From the NCBI RefSeq assembly GCF_014650115.1, contig NZ_BMUI01000009.1, positions 1 through 64,000 of the forward strand: a stretch of DNA of 64,000 bases, read 5' to 3'. Numbering within the stretch: the first letter of the stretch is position 1; each line of letters starts with the position of its first letter. Under the pieces are notes generated by a model that was not told where the DNA came from, ran no database searches, and saw only the letters and a program-made list of their open reading frames with translations. This document shows positions 51,142 through 60,001 of the stretch, piece after piece. Source of the DNA: Streptomyces olivaceoviridis. GTDB taxonomy: Bacteria > Actinomycetota > Actinomycetes > Streptomycetales > Streptomycetaceae. Both the position numbers and the translations under genes were made by a program.

Positions 51142-52149
51142 TCAGCCGGAGAGGCGGCGCGCGAAGGCACCCGACGTCTGGCTCACTCCGCTGCAATCCG
51201 TGGCCGCGTCGTCCTGCCCGGACCGCCCGTCCTCGCACGCGCGGTCCCGGAACGCCGACCACATCGACACCCAGGCGACGTCCTTCCGCTCCGCGAACGT
51301 CCGCACCTGCGCCGCGTCGGACAGCGTGAACGTCTCGCCGGCCACGTCGTTGACGCCGATCATCGAGGTCAGCGCCATGCCCCGCCAGGCGTTCGGGTCC
51401 GACAGCCCGAACACCTTCGTCAGCTGGGCGTGCGCGGCGGTCGCGGAGGCCACGGCGTAGTCCCCCATGTCACCGTCGTACGACTCGCCGTAGTTCATGG
51501 TCATGAGATTGACCGTGGAGACCTGGACGTCGTACGTGTTGGCGGACTCCAGCAGCGCGAGGCCGTCCGTGTCGAGCCCCGAGGGCATCACCGGAAGGGT
51601 GAAGGAGACCTTCAGGTCCGGGCGTTCCGCCTGCAACCGCGCTATCGCCCGCGAACGCAAGTCGACGGAAGCGGAGTTCGTGAGCTCGTCACCCTCGATA
51701 TCGAAGTCGGCCTCGCCGGAACCGGCCGCGTCCAGTGCCTCGCCATAGGCGGCGGCGAGATCCGCAACGCTGTCGCAGGCGGCGGCCAACTCCTTTCCGG
51801 AGGCGCCGCCGAACGAAACGCGGACCCCGGCACCGGTTTTCCTCAGCGCGGATATCCGGGACGTCACGGCGGAGTCGGTGATCGCCTCGGTGCCGTTCCA
51901 CTTCGGCGTACAGCCACTGCCACCGGAGATCACGAAGGCGAGGTTGTACGTCGCCGGGGACCCGGCGGAGTCGGTGGCCGCAGCCTCGGTGGCGCTGACG
52001 TAGGGGGCGTAATCGGTGCTGGTGGCGGGGGCGGCGGCGGTGCTGGAGGCGGTGGCGTGCGGTGCGCTCGTGGCCTCGGCGGAACAACCCGTCACCGCGA
52101 GCGCGACCGCGCAGCCGGCCCCGGCCAGCGGCCTCAGTGGACTCCTCAT
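51142..52149 (-). CDS. GH18-like chitinase-domain lipoprotein
   Basis: A 335-residue exported protein. The signal peptide ends in a lipobox (VTGCS). The catalytic domain resembles GH18: VRVSFGGASGKEL and GEADFDIEGDEL, the latter a variant of DxxDxDxE with the catalytic Glu retained. Later stretches are VSTVNLMTMNYGESY and WVSMWSAF. It could cleave chitin, peptidoglycan or poly-N-acetylglucosamine. The divergent cluster encodes a deacetylase-glycosyltransferase fusion, so a role in trimming the same polymer is plausible. The upstream region carries repeated sites. Confidence 0.87.
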   Translation of the reverse strand: MRSPLRPLAGAGCAVALAVTGCSAEATSAPHATASSTAAAPATSTDYAPYVSATEAAATDSAGSPATYNLAFVISGGSGCTPKWNGTEAITDSAVTSRISALRKTGAGVRVSFGGASGKELAAACDSVADLAAAYGEALDAAGSGEADFDIEGDELTNSASVDLRSRAIARLQAERPDLKVSFTLPVMPSGLDTDGLALLESANTYDVQVSTVNLMTMNYGESYDGDMGDYAVASATAAHAQLTKVFGLSDPNAWRGMALTSMIGVNDVAGETFTLSDAAQVRTFAERKDVAWVSMWSAFRDRACEDGRSGQDDAATDCSGVSQTSGAFARRLSG

Positions 52150-52163
52150 GGGGGGAAATCTCT

Positions 52164-52177
52164 CACACCAGGGTGTG
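52164..52177. promoter_or_regulatory. Inverted repeat CACACC-AG-GGTGTG
   Basis: Six-base arms with a 2-nt spacer, 15 bp upstream of the GH18-like gene start. It is a candidate operator for that gene. Confidence 0.35.
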
Positions 52178-52229
52178 GATTCCGTGCGTTCTCTCAGCTC
52201 GCCGACAGGCTCAAGGCGCCTTCATGGGC

Positions 52230-52261
52230 GGCTCACAAGAACCTCGGGTGGCTCACAAGAA
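52230..52261. repeat. Direct repeats GGCTCACAAGAA, 20 bp apart
   Basis: Exact 12-bp copies at 52230-52241 and 52250-52261 lie between the divergent GH18-like and small TM genes. The 20-bp period puts both on the same helix face, as for a cooperative activator. Confidence 0.5.
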
Positions 52262-52304
52262 TTCCCGAGAAATTGCCACATAAAGGCTCTCTAATATCCG
52301 GGGA

Positions 52305-52697
52305 ATGCAATCCGAACCCGCCATCGAAACTCGCGCCGCCGGGCGCGGTCGTCGCCGCGAACATGGCAACGGGTCCACCGGGGGACCCGTGTTCGTTGAC
52401 ACCACCGGACGCCGGTCGAAGGTGCTGCGCCGCCTCGGCCTGTTCCTCGGCGCCGTCTGCCTCGCCTACGCGGGCGTGCTCGCCGCCGCCTTCATGGGCT
52501 GGGGCACCTCGCTGAACCCGTCGTCCCTGCTGCCCTTCGGCACCAGCGCCGAGGGCGGCCGGGCGCCCGGGCGGATACGGCCGGAGGGCGGTATCGGCCG
52601 CCAGGCGGACCTGCCGGACACCATCCGGCCGACGGCTTCCCCCACCGCGTCCACGACCCCGTCCGCCTCCGCCTCCGCGTCCGCGGACGCCAACTGA
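52305..52697 (+). CDS. Small single-TM protein with Ser/Thr/Pro-rich tail
   Basis: A 130-residue protein. A basic N-terminus (about 1-40) is followed by one membrane helix (about 44-65, LGLFLGAVCLAYAGVLAAAF) and a low-complexity extracytoplasmic tail rich in Ser/Thr/Ala. No family is recognised. It lies 19 bp before the deacetylase-glycosyltransferase gene in the same direction and probably accompanies it. Confidence 0.72.
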   Translation: MQSEPAIETRAAGRGRRREHGNGSTGGPVFVDTTGRRSKVLRRLGLFLGAVCLAYAGVLAAAFMGWGTSLNPSSLLPFGTSAEGGRAPGRIRPEGGIGRQADLPDTIRPTASPTASTTPSASASASADAN

Positions 52698-52716
52698 CCG
52701 GAGCGCAGCGGCAGTC

Positions 52717-54954
52717 ATGACCACTCCGACATCCTCCCGGGGCCGCCGGCGCGCGCCCACCCGCATCGAGCGCGCGGCAGGCAGGGCCGCGGCGCTGCAA
52801 CGCCCCCGCGTCGTCCTCGCCCTCCTGCTCCTGCTCGCGCTGACCTGCGTGATGCTGCTCGACGGGTATCTGCGCGCCGAGGTCGGCGGCGACCAGCGCG
52901 TGCGCAGCGGGGCCGACTCCAGCGAGGTCCCGGACGCGATCCTCGACGGCGGCCCGATCCTCACCTTCCGGGGCGGCCAGGCCACCACGGTCTCCGTCCC
53001 CGCCAAGACCATCGCCCTCACCTTCGACGACGGCCCGGACCCGACCTGGACGCCACAGGTCCTGGACATCCTGCGGAAGTACGACGTCCCCGGCACGTTC
53101 TTCCTGGTCGGCTCGATGGTGTCGCGCTACCCCGGCATCGTGAGGACGATGGTCGAGCAGGGCAACGAGGTCGGCATCCACACGTTCACGCACGTCGACC
53201 TGTCGTACCAGTCCGCGTCCCGCGTCGACCGCGAGATGGAGCAGACGCAGCTCGCCCTCGCCGGTGCGGCCGGCATCACCACGACCCTGTTCCGGGCGCC
53301 GTACTCCTCCGAGACGGACGCCGTCGACAACTACAGCTGGCCCGTCTACCAGAGGCTCGGCAAGGACGGCTACACCAGCGTCTTCGTCGACACCGACAGC
53401 GACGACTGGAAGCGGCCGGGCGTCTCCGACATCGTGAAGTGGGCCACCCCGAAGGGCACCCGGGGTACCTCGGTGCTCTTCCACGACGCGGGCGGCGAAC
53501 GTTCGCAGACGATCGCGGCGCTGCCGCGGTACATCGAGAAGATGAAGGCGAAGGGCTACACCTTCACCACCATCAGCGGGGTCATGGAGCGGCAGCGCGC
53601 GGCGGACCGGCAGGCGGCGGGCGGCGGCACGCCGGCCGGCCTGCGCCTCCAGGCCGCCCACCACCAGGCCACCGGCCTGACCCTCTACGAGGGCAAGGCC
53701 CTCGTCGCGGCCGTGGCCGTCGCCGAGTGGACCGTACCCACGCTGTCGGTCGGGCTGGCGATCGTCGGGGTGGCCGTGCTGGGCCGCTTCGCGATGATGC
53801 TCGTCCTCGCCCGCCGCCACCACCGGCAGCGCAACGGACGCCGGTTCGCCTGGGGCCCTCCGGTCACCGGGCCGGTGAGCGTGATCGTCCCGGCGTACAA
53901 CGAGAAGGAGTGCATCGCCAACACCCTCCAGTCGCTGGCGCGCAGCACCCACCCGATCGAGATCATCGTGGTGGACGACGGCTCCACCGACGGCACCTCG
54001 CGGATCGCGCGCGACGCGGCCGAGTCGCTCGGCATGACGAACGTCCGGGTGGTCCGCCAGGAGAACGCCGGCAAGCCGGCCGCGCTGAACAACGGCGTGC
54101 GCGACGCGTCGTACGACATCGTCGTCATGATGGACGGCGACACGGTCTTCGAACCGGACACCGTGCGTTACCTGGTGCAGCCGTTCGCCGACCCGTCCGT
54201 CGGCGCGGTCGCAGGCAACGCCAAGGTCGGCAACCGCACCACGGTGATCGGGGCCTGGCAGCACATCGAGTACGTGATGGGCTTCAACCTCGACCGGCGC
54301 ATGTACGACCTGCTGCGCTGCATGCCCACCATCCCGGGCGCGATCGGCGCCTTCCGCCGGGACGCCGTGCTGGCGGTCGGCGGCATGAGCGAGGACACCC
54401 TCGCCGAGGACACCGACATCACCATCGCCATGCACCGCGCGGGCTGGCGGGTCGTCTACCAGGAGCACGCCCGGGCCTGGACGGAGGCGCCGGGCTCCCT
54501 GGGGCAGCTCTGGTCCCAGCGCTACCGCTGGTCGTACGGCACCATGCAGGCCCTGTGGAAGCACCGCGAGTCCCTGACGGACCGGGGGCCGTCGGGCCGC
54601 TTCGGCCGCGTCGGCATGCCCCTGGTGGTGGTCTTCCAGGTGGTCACGCCGCTCTTCGCCCCGCTCATCGACGTCTTCACCGCCTACTCCATGATCTTCG
54701 TCGACTTCCGGGCGGCCCTGCTGGCCTGGCTGGCGGTCCTCGGCGTCCAGCTCCTCTGCGCGGCCTACGCCTTCCGCCTCGACCGCGAGAAGTACCGCTA
54801 CCTCCTGATGATGCCCCTGCAACAACTGGCCTACCGCCAGATGATGTACCTCGTGCTCATCCACTCCTGCGTCACCGCGCTCACGGGCGGCCGGCTGCGC
54901 TGGCAGAAGCTGAAGCGGACGGGCGAGGTCGGGACACCGGCGGGGGCGGGCTGA
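52717..54954 (+). CDS. Polysaccharide deacetylase / glycosyltransferase family 2 fusion
   Basis: A 745-residue bifunctional membrane protein. After an N-terminal helix (about 30-50), an extracytoplasmic NodB-type deacetylase (about 85-290) shows TFDDGPD (metal Asp), GIHTFTH (HxxxH) and RAPY. A membrane helix (about 330-360) leads to a GT2 processive synthase domain (about 380-600) with IVPAYNEKE, DDGS, DGDT, EDTD and the QRYRW motif, followed by membrane helices. This combines PgaB- and PgaC-like activities, as in Streptomyces MatB, and suggests a partly deacetylated beta-1,6-GlcNAc-type surface glycan. The substrate is inferred. Confidence 0.92.
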   Translation: MTTPTSSRGRRRAPTRIERAAGRAAALQRPRVVLALLLLLALTCVMLLDGYLRAEVGGDQRVRSGADSSEVPDAILDGGPILTFRGGQATTVSVPAKTIALTFDDGPDPTWTPQVLDILRKYDVPGTFFLVGSMVSRYPGIVRTMVEQGNEVGIHTFTHVDLSYQSASRVDREMEQTQLALAGAAGITTTLFRAPYSSETDAVDNYSWPVYQRLGKDGYTSVFVDTDSDDWKRPGVSDIVKWATPKGTRGTSVLFHDAGGERSQTIAALPRYIEKMKAKGYTFTTISGVMERQRAADRQAAGGGTPAGLRLQAAHHQATGLTLYEGKALVAAVAVAEWTVPTLSVGLAIVGVAVLGRFAMMLVLARRHHRQRNGRRFAWGPPVTGPVSVIVPAYNEKECIANTLQSLARSTHPIEIIVVDDGSTDGTSRIARDAAESLGMTNVRVVRQENAGKPAALNNGVRDASYDIVVMMDGDTVFEPDTVRYLVQPFADPSVGAVAGNAKVGNRTTVIGAWQHIEYVMGFNLDRRMYDLLRCMPTIPGAIGAFRRDAVLAVGGMSEDTLAEDTDITIAMHRAGWRVVYQEHARAWTEAPGSLGQLWSQRYRWSYGTMQALWKHRESLTDRGPSGRFGRVGMPLVVVFQVVTPLFAPLIDVFTAYSMIFVDFRAALLAWLAVLGVQLLCAAYAFRLDREKYRYLLMMPLQQLAYRQMMYLVLIHSCVTALTGGRLRWQKLKRTGEVGTPAGAG

Positions 54955-54955
54955 G

Positions 54956-56074
54956 ATGGGGGCGCACAGCAGAACCGGGACCGTTGCCGCCGTACGGCCG
55001 TCCCGGCCCGAGCCCGCCGGGCGCGACCGCTACTTCGACACGCTCAGGGCCCTGGCGCTGGTCCGGGTGGTGACCTACCACACCTTCGGGTGGGCCTGGT
55101 GCGGGCTGGTGTTCCCCTCCATGGGCATCATGTTCGCCCTGGCCGGGACGCTGATGGCGAAGTCCCTTGAACGCCCGGCCCCGAAGGTCCTCAGGAGCAG
55201 GCTCAGACGGCTCCTGCCCCCGTTCTGGTTCTGGGGCTCCTTCGTGGTCCTCGCGATGCTGGTCCACGGCTGGATGCCGGGTTGGCAGATCGTCTACTGG
55301 GTCGTCCCGCTCGGCGACCCGCCGGGCAACGCGTGGGGCGAGCAGGCCTGGGAGATCCTCTGGTACCTGCGCACCTACCTCTGGTTCGTGCTGCTCTCCC
55401 CGCCGCTGCTGCGGCTCTTCCGGCTCGCCCCGGTCCCCGTCCTGGTGCTGTCCCTCGTGCCGGTCCTGGTGCTGGGCTTCGTCTGGTCCGGCCCGGACAA
55501 CCGGCTGGGCAGCGCCCTGTGGGACCTGTCGACGTACCTCTTCTGCTGGATGCTCGGCTTCGCCCACCGCGACGGCGTGCTCCAGCGGGCGAAGCCGGTC
55601 CTGGTGATCGTCCTGTCGCTCGCGGCCCTCGGCTACGGCGCCTGGTACGCCTTCGGGCACCAGGCGGACTTCGGGACGTACGACCTGGACGAGAACCCCC
55701 TCGCGCAGGCGTTCTGGTCGGCCGGCTTCGTGACGCTGCTGATGTGGGCGAAGGCGCGCTTCGGGATCGGCTTCGCCGCTCTGGCCCGGTTCCGGCGCCT
55801 GGACCGCGCGGTCACCGTGTTCAACGCCCGCGCGGTGACGATCTACCTCTGGCACCAGATCGCGCTGGTGCTGGCCGTCCCGCTGATCGACCGGCTCTGG
55901 GACGTGCCGGCCTTCGAGACGTACCTCCCGCTGGACAGCCAGTGGTTCCTGTTCGGCGTCGGCTGGGTGCTGATCGCCTTCTTCGTGCCGGCGTGCGGGT
56001 GGGTGGAGGACGTCGCGGCACGCAGGAAGCCGACGCTCCTGCCGGGAGGGCGGGCTGCAAGAATGGGCGGGTGA
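54956..56074 (+). CDS. Membrane acyltransferase 3 family protein
   Basis: A 372-residue polytopic membrane protein with about ten helices. The N-terminus RDRYFDTLRALALVRVVTYHTFGW has the R/H motif of OafA/NodX-type O-acyltransferases. FNARAVTIYLWHQIAL is a later conserved segment. It probably adds acyl groups such as succinyl or acetyl to the glycan made by the upstream fusion, 1 bp away. Its stop overlaps the menG start. Confidence 0.9.
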   Translation: MGAHSRTGTVAAVRPSRPEPAGRDRYFDTLRALALVRVVTYHTFGWAWCGLVFPSMGIMFALAGTLMAKSLERPAPKVLRSRLRRLLPPFWFWGSFVVLAMLVHGWMPGWQIVYWVVPLGDPPGNAWGEQAWEILWYLRTYLWFVLLSPPLLRLFRLAPVPVLVLSLVPVLVLGFVWSGPDNRLGSALWDLSTYLFCWMLGFAHRDGVLQRAKPVLVIVLSLAALGYGAWYAFGHQADFGTYDLDENPLAQAFWSAGFVTLLMWAKARFGIGFAALARFRRLDRAVTVFNARAVTIYLWHQIALVLAVPLIDRLWDVPAFETYLPLDSQWFLFGVGWVLIAFFVPACGWVEDVAARRKPTLLPGGRAARMGG

Positions 56075-56763
56075 CCCGCGCTTCCCTGAACAAGCAGCCG
56101 CACGAAGTCGCCTCGATGTTCGACGACGTGGCGGAACGGTACGACCTGACGAACGACGTGCTGTCGCTCGGCCAGGACCGGCGCTGGCGCAAGGAGGTGG
56201 CGAGGGCGGTCGACGCGCGCCCCGCGCAGAAGGTCCTGGACCTCGCCGCCGGGACGGCCACCTCCTCGCTGCCCTTCGCGCGGACCGGCGCGTACGTCGT
56301 CCCCTGCGACTTCTCCCTCGGCATGCTCCAGGTCGGCAAGAAGAAGCACACCTGGCTGCCGTTCACGGCGGGCGACGCGACGAGGCTGCCCTTCAAGGAC
56401 GACACCTTCGACGCGGTGACGATCTCCTTCGGGCTGCGCAACGTGCAGGACACGGACGCGGCGCTGCGCGAGATGTACCGGGTCACCCGGCCCGGCGGAC
56501 GCGTGGTGATCTGCGAGTTCTCCCATCCGACGTGGGCGCCGTTCCGCACCGTCTACACCGAGTACCTGATGCGGGCGCTGCCGTCGGTCGCGCGCGCGGT
56601 GTCGTCCAGCCCGGACGCGTACGTCTACCTCGCCGAGTCCATCCGGGCCTGGCCCGACCAGCCCGCGCTCGCCGAGCGGCTGGGCAAGGCGGGCTGGTCC
56701 AAGGTGGCGTGGCGCAACCTCACCGGCGGGGTGGTCGCGCTGCACCGGGGCTTCAAGGAGTAG
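56071..56763 (+). CDS. menG: Demethylmenaquinone methyltransferase
   Basis: A 230-residue UbiE/MenG methyltransferase that methylates demethylmenaquinone in the last step of menaquinone synthesis. Motif I is VLDLAAGTATSSLPFA, followed by CDFSLGMLQVG, the UbiE signature VTISFGLRNVQDTDAALREMYRV and PGGRVVICEFSHP. GTG 56071 overlaps the acyltransferase stop (GTGA), so a central respiratory gene is coupled to a surface-glycan gene. A 3.8-kb spread links it to the reductase-like flavoprotein at 57860. Confidence 0.95.
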   Translation: MTRASLNKQPHEVASMFDDVAERYDLTNDVLSLGQDRRWRKEVARAVDARPAQKVLDLAAGTATSSLPFARTGAYVVPCDFSLGMLQVGKKKHTWLPFTAGDATRLPFKDDTFDAVTISFGLRNVQDTDAALREMYRVTRPGGRVVICEFSHPTWAPFRTVYTEYLMRALPSVARAVSSSPDAYVYLAESIRAWPDQPALAERLGKAGWSKVAWRNLTGGVVALHRGFKE

Positions 56764-56814
56764 CGGCATCGAGGAGCGGCGGGCCCCGGGTGGGCCGGGG
56801 CTTCGAGGAGAGCT

Positions 56815-57168
56815 TCAGGAGGAGCCGAATCCGGCCACCGCGTACGGGTCGCCGGGCTGCTCCAGCTCCCGTCGCAGTCCGCCCGTCGGGGGCCGTGGAA
56901 CGCGTGGTTCACGCACGCCTCCGCCGCCCTCGCCCTCACCGAAGTCGAACCACACGTAGACCATCGAGTCCGGCGGCACCTCGGCACCGGGCTGCGGGTA
57001 CTGGCGTACGACGTAGTCGACGACGGTGCGGTGGAAGTCCGGGCGGTCCGGCGCGTTGAGGAACAGACCCCGCGCCCTGGCCGTTTCGCGCGCGTCCACG
57101 GCCATCAGACCGACCAGATGCGGGACGCGCACTTCGGGTGTTTTGGGTGGTATAGGCACAGATGTCAC
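56815..57168 (-). CDS. Single PASTA-domain protein
   Basis: A 117-residue small protein with one PASTA repeat (about 12-75): VPHLVGLMAVDARETARARG and QYPQPGAEVPPDSMVYVWF. PASTA repeats bind peptidoglycan fragments when extracytoplasmic. There is no signal peptide or membrane helix here, so the domain may act inside the cell or have another role. The C-terminal 40 residues are Gly/Pro/Arg-rich. The GTG start has a G-rich site just upstream. Confidence 0.88.
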   Translation of the reverse strand: MTSVPIPPKTPEVRVPHLVGLMAVDARETARARGLFLNAPDRPDFHRTVVDYVVRQYPQPGAEVPPDSMVYVWFDFGEGEGGGGVREPRVPRPPTGGLRRELEQPGDPYAVAGFGSS

Positions 57169-57241
57169 CCCCAGCGGTACTGGCAGGGTAACTCCCGCCC
57201 GGCCCGGCCGGAAGGCTTCGGTACCTTTCGGTGACAGACGG

Positions 57242-57760
57242 CTACGGAGCGTGAGGGAAGCGGAGCCGGAAACACAGGGCCGGCTCGTCCAGCGTGGGGT
57301 GCGGGTAGGTCTCCGCCCGCTCCATGCCGAGCCGCCGGGTCACCGCGATCGACCGCTCGTTGCCCTGCCGGACCATCGCCACCACCCCCGGCACCCCGGC
57401 CTCCCGCACCCGCCGCAGCGTCTCCCGCGCCGCCGCGGTGGCGTACCCCTTGCCCCAGTGCGCCCGCCCGAGCCGCCAGCCGATCTCCGTCTCGCCGACC
57501 GGGCCCCAGTCCGGCCGCCACGGCTGCGCGCCGGTGAAGCCGATGACCTCGTCGGAGTCGTCCAGCAGGGTCCACAGGCAGAAGCCGTGCTCCGCGTCGT
57601 GCCGGCGCTGGCGCGCGGTGAGTTCCTCGTACACCGACAGCTCCGCCGGCCTGCCGCCGTGGAACTCCATGACCTCCGGGTCGGCGAAGACCCGGTGCCA
57701 GGCGACCGCGTCCTCGTGCGTGGGGACGCGCAGCCGTACCGCGGGGAGAGGTCGCTTCAC
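57242..57760 (-). CDS. GNAT-family acetyltransferase (RimJ/RimL type)
   Basis: A 172-residue acetyltransferase_3 protein. It shows RLRVPTHEDAVAWHRVFADPEVM, the acetyl-CoA loop RAHWGKGYATAAARETLRRV and the C-terminal GNERSIAVTRRLGMERAE. The family acetylates N-termini or small molecules. GTG 57760 is used because no ATG precedes the conserved start. In-frame sequence further upstream runs antisense into the flavoprotein gene and is rejected. Confidence 0.9.
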   Translation of the reverse strand: MKRPLPAVRLRVPTHEDAVAWHRVFADPEVMEFHGGRPAELSVYEELTARQRRHDAEHGFCLWTLLDDSDEVIGFTGAQPWRPDWGPVGETEIGWRLGRAHWGKGYATAAARETLRRVREAGVPGVVAMVRQGNERSIAVTRRLGMERAETYPHPTLDEPALCFRLRFPHAP

Positions 57761-57859
57761 AGGGCAGCCCTTCAGCCAGTCGATCAAGTCCGCTGAATAG
57801 ACTGCCCATGTCCAGTGCCGGTCGGCACGCAGATTTCGAAACCTTGGGGAGATCCCGCC

Positions 57860-59143
57860 GTGACCGAGCCCCTCTCCGACCACACCGCCGATGTGATCGT
57901 CGTGGGCGCGGGGCCAGCCGGCTCCACGACCGCGTACCACCTCGCCAAGGCCGGTCTCGACGTCCTGCTCCTGGAGAAGACCGAGTTCCCGCGCGAGAAG
58001 GTGTGCGGCGACGGCCTCACCCCACGCGCGGTCAAGCAGCTCGTCGCCATGGGCATCGACATCTCGGAAGAGGCCGGCTGGCTGCGCAACAAGGGCCTGC
58101 GCATCATCGGCGGCGGCTCCCGCCTCCAGCTCGACTGGCCGGACCTCGCCGCCTACCCGAACTACGGCCTGGTCCGCAAGCGCGACGACTTCGACGAGCA
58201 GCTCGCCCGCAACGCCCAGAAGGCCGGTGCCCGCCTGTACGAGCGCTGCAACGTCAGCGGCCCGGTCCTCGACGACCGCACCGGCCGCATCACCGGTGTC
58301 ACCGCCAAGCTCGGCGAGGAGAAGCGCGAGGTCACCTTCCACGCGCCGCTCGTCGTCGCCGCCGACGGCAACTCCACCCGCCTCTCCCTGGCGATGGGCC
58401 TCCACCGCCGCGAGGACCGCCCCATGGGCGTCGCCGTCCGGACGTACTTCCACAGCCCCCGCCACGACGACGACTACCTGGAGTCCTGGCTGGAGCTGTG
58501 GGACCGCCGCGGCCCCCAGGACCGCCTGCTGCCCGGCTACGGCTGGATCTTCGGCATGGGCGACGGCACGTCGAACGTGGGCCTCGGCGTGCTGAACACC
58601 TCCGCCTCCTTCAAGGAGCTGGACTGGCGCGAGATCCTCAAGGCGTGGTGCGCCTCCATGCCGGAGGACTGGGGCTACACCCCGGAGAACATGACCGGCC
58701 CGATCCGCGGCGCCGCCCTGCCCATGGCCTTCAACCGCCAGCCGCACTACACGCGCGGGCTGCTGCTCGTCGGTGACGCCGGCGGCCTGGTGAACCCCTT
58801 CAACGGCGAGGGCATCGCCTACGCCATGGAGTCCGGCCAGATCGCCGCCGACGTCATCGTGCAGGCCCACGCGCGCGCGACGCCCGCCCAGCGCGAGATC
58901 GCCCTCCAGCGCTACCCGCGCGTCCTCAAGGACACCTACGGCGGCTACTACACGCTCGGCCGCGCCTTCGTGAAGCTCATCGGCAACCCGAAGGTCATGC
59001 AGATCGCCGCCCAGCGCGGTCTGACCCACCCGCTGCTGATGAAGTTCACCCTGAAGCTGCTGGCGAACCTCACCGACCCCACGGGCGGCGACGCGATGGA
59101 CCGCATCATCAACGGCCTGAGCAAGGTGGCCCCGAAGGCGTGA
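57860..59143 (+). CDS. Geranylgeranyl-reductase-family FAD protein (MenJ-like)
   Basis: A 427-residue flavoprotein. The N-terminal Rossmann motif is VIVVGAGPAGSTTAYHLAKAG. The reductase signature EKTEFPREKVCGDGLTPRAV follows, and the FAD motif is LLLVGDAGGLVNPFNGEGIAYAMESG. It resembles MenJ, which saturates an isoprene unit of menaquinone, and other isoprenoid reductases. The nearby menG and other menaquinone genes favour this role. GTG 57860 with GGGGAG upstream is preferred over the ATG at 57815. It is convergent and adjacent to def. Confidence 0.92.
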   Translation: MTEPLSDHTADVIVVGAGPAGSTTAYHLAKAGLDVLLLEKTEFPREKVCGDGLTPRAVKQLVAMGIDISEEAGWLRNKGLRIIGGGSRLQLDWPDLAAYPNYGLVRKRDDFDEQLARNAQKAGARLYERCNVSGPVLDDRTGRITGVTAKLGEEKREVTFHAPLVVAADGNSTRLSLAMGLHRREDRPMGVAVRTYFHSPRHDDDYLESWLELWDRRGPQDRLLPGYGWIFGMGDGTSNVGLGVLNTSASFKELDWREILKAWCASMPEDWGYTPENMTGPIRGAALPMAFNRQPHYTRGLLLVGDAGGLVNPFNGEGIAYAMESGQIAADVIVQAHARATPAQREIALQRYPRVLKDTYGGYYTLGRAFVKLIGNPKVMQIAAQRGLTHPLLMKFTLKLLANLTDPTGGDAMDRIINGLSKVAPKA

Positions 59144-59767
59144 CTAGGAGCTGAAGGCCGCGGCGTTGGCGGCCCGGCGCGCGTACACCGCGTCCCGCCG
59201 GTCCGCCATCTGCCGCAGCGCGTCCTTCTTGTCCCGTTTCGAGAGCCGGTCCAGATAGACGTACCCGTTGGTGTGGTCGGTCTCGTGGGCCAGGCACCGC
59301 GCGAAGTACCCGGTGCCCTCGATGACGACGACGCCGCCGTCCCTGTCCCGTCCGCGCACGACGGCCCGATCGGGCCGCGGTACGGCCATCACGGCACCCG
59401 GAACCGACAGGCACCCCTCGCCCTCGTCCAGCAGCCGTCGCCCGGTCGTGGGCGTTTCGAGCACCGGATTGACGATGTGCCCGACATGTCGGACTCCGTC
59501 GTCATCGGGGCAGTCGTACACGAACAGCCGCAGATCAACCCCGACCTGATTCGCCGCCAGCCCGGCGCCCTCGGCGACGTACATGGTGCGGAACGTGTCG
59601 TCGATGAGCGCGGCGAGGTCGGGCCCGAACTCCGTGACGTCCCGGCACGGCCTGTGCAGCACCTCCTCGCCGACCTCGGTGATGCGGCGCACCGCGCCCC
59701 GCCCGGCCTCGGGGGCGTACCGCGGGTAGTGGTCGGCGGGACTTCCCTGTACGAACACGCGTGGCAT
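59144..59767 (-). CDS. def: Peptide deformylase
   Basis: A 207-residue iron/zinc hydrolase that removes the N-formyl group from nascent proteins. All three motifs are intact: GAGLAANQ (67-74, GxGxAAxQ), EGCLS (117-121, ligand C119) and HETDH (161-165, HExxH). A non-conserved N-terminal extension of about 25 residues is present. Stop codons of this gene and the flavoprotein gene are adjacent. Confidence 0.96.
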   Translation of the reverse strand: MPRVFVQGSPADHYPRYAPEAGRGAVRRITEVGEEVLHRPCRDVTEFGPDLAALIDDTFRTMYVAEGAGLAANQVGVDLRLFVYDCPDDDGVRHVGHIVNPVLETPTTGRRLLDEGEGCLSVPGAVMAVPRPDRAVVRGRDRDGGVVVIEGTGYFARCLAHETDHTNGYVYLDRLSKRDKKDALRQMADRRDAVYARRAANAAAFSS

Positions 59768-59887
59768 CGCGTGGACTCCTTCGCTCGGCGACGGACCACC
59801 GGACGGCGGCCCGGGCAGAGCATGCCAGGGAGGGGGGAGAGGCGTGTCGGGGACGAGGCGAGGCGCGTCAGGGGCAGCTCGCGGCGG

Positions 59888-59929
59888 TCCAAGGGCGGCG
59901 CGCGGCGTTCCAAGGGCGGCGCGCGGGGT
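59888..59929. repeat. Two tandem 21-bp repeats
   Basis: Units at 59888-59908 and 59909-59929 share TCCAAGGGCGGCGCGCGG and differ at one position. A partial third copy follows. They lie in the 234-bp spacer between def and the NlpC/P60 gene, which otherwise shows nothing recognisable. Confidence 0.6.
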
Positions 59930-60001
59930 TCCGGGGACGCCGCGAGGGCCGCTGCCACCGAGTGGCTGCGGCCCTACGCGTGTGAGAGGTGCGGGGTGCG
60001 C

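Noticed and set aside
51142..52304. DasR site at the GH18-like gene
   Set aside because: No TGGTCTAGACCA-like palindrome is present; the dyads seen have a different sequence.
52492..54864. 790-codon minus-strand frame
   Set aside because: Antisense shadow of the deacetylase-GT2 fusion gene.
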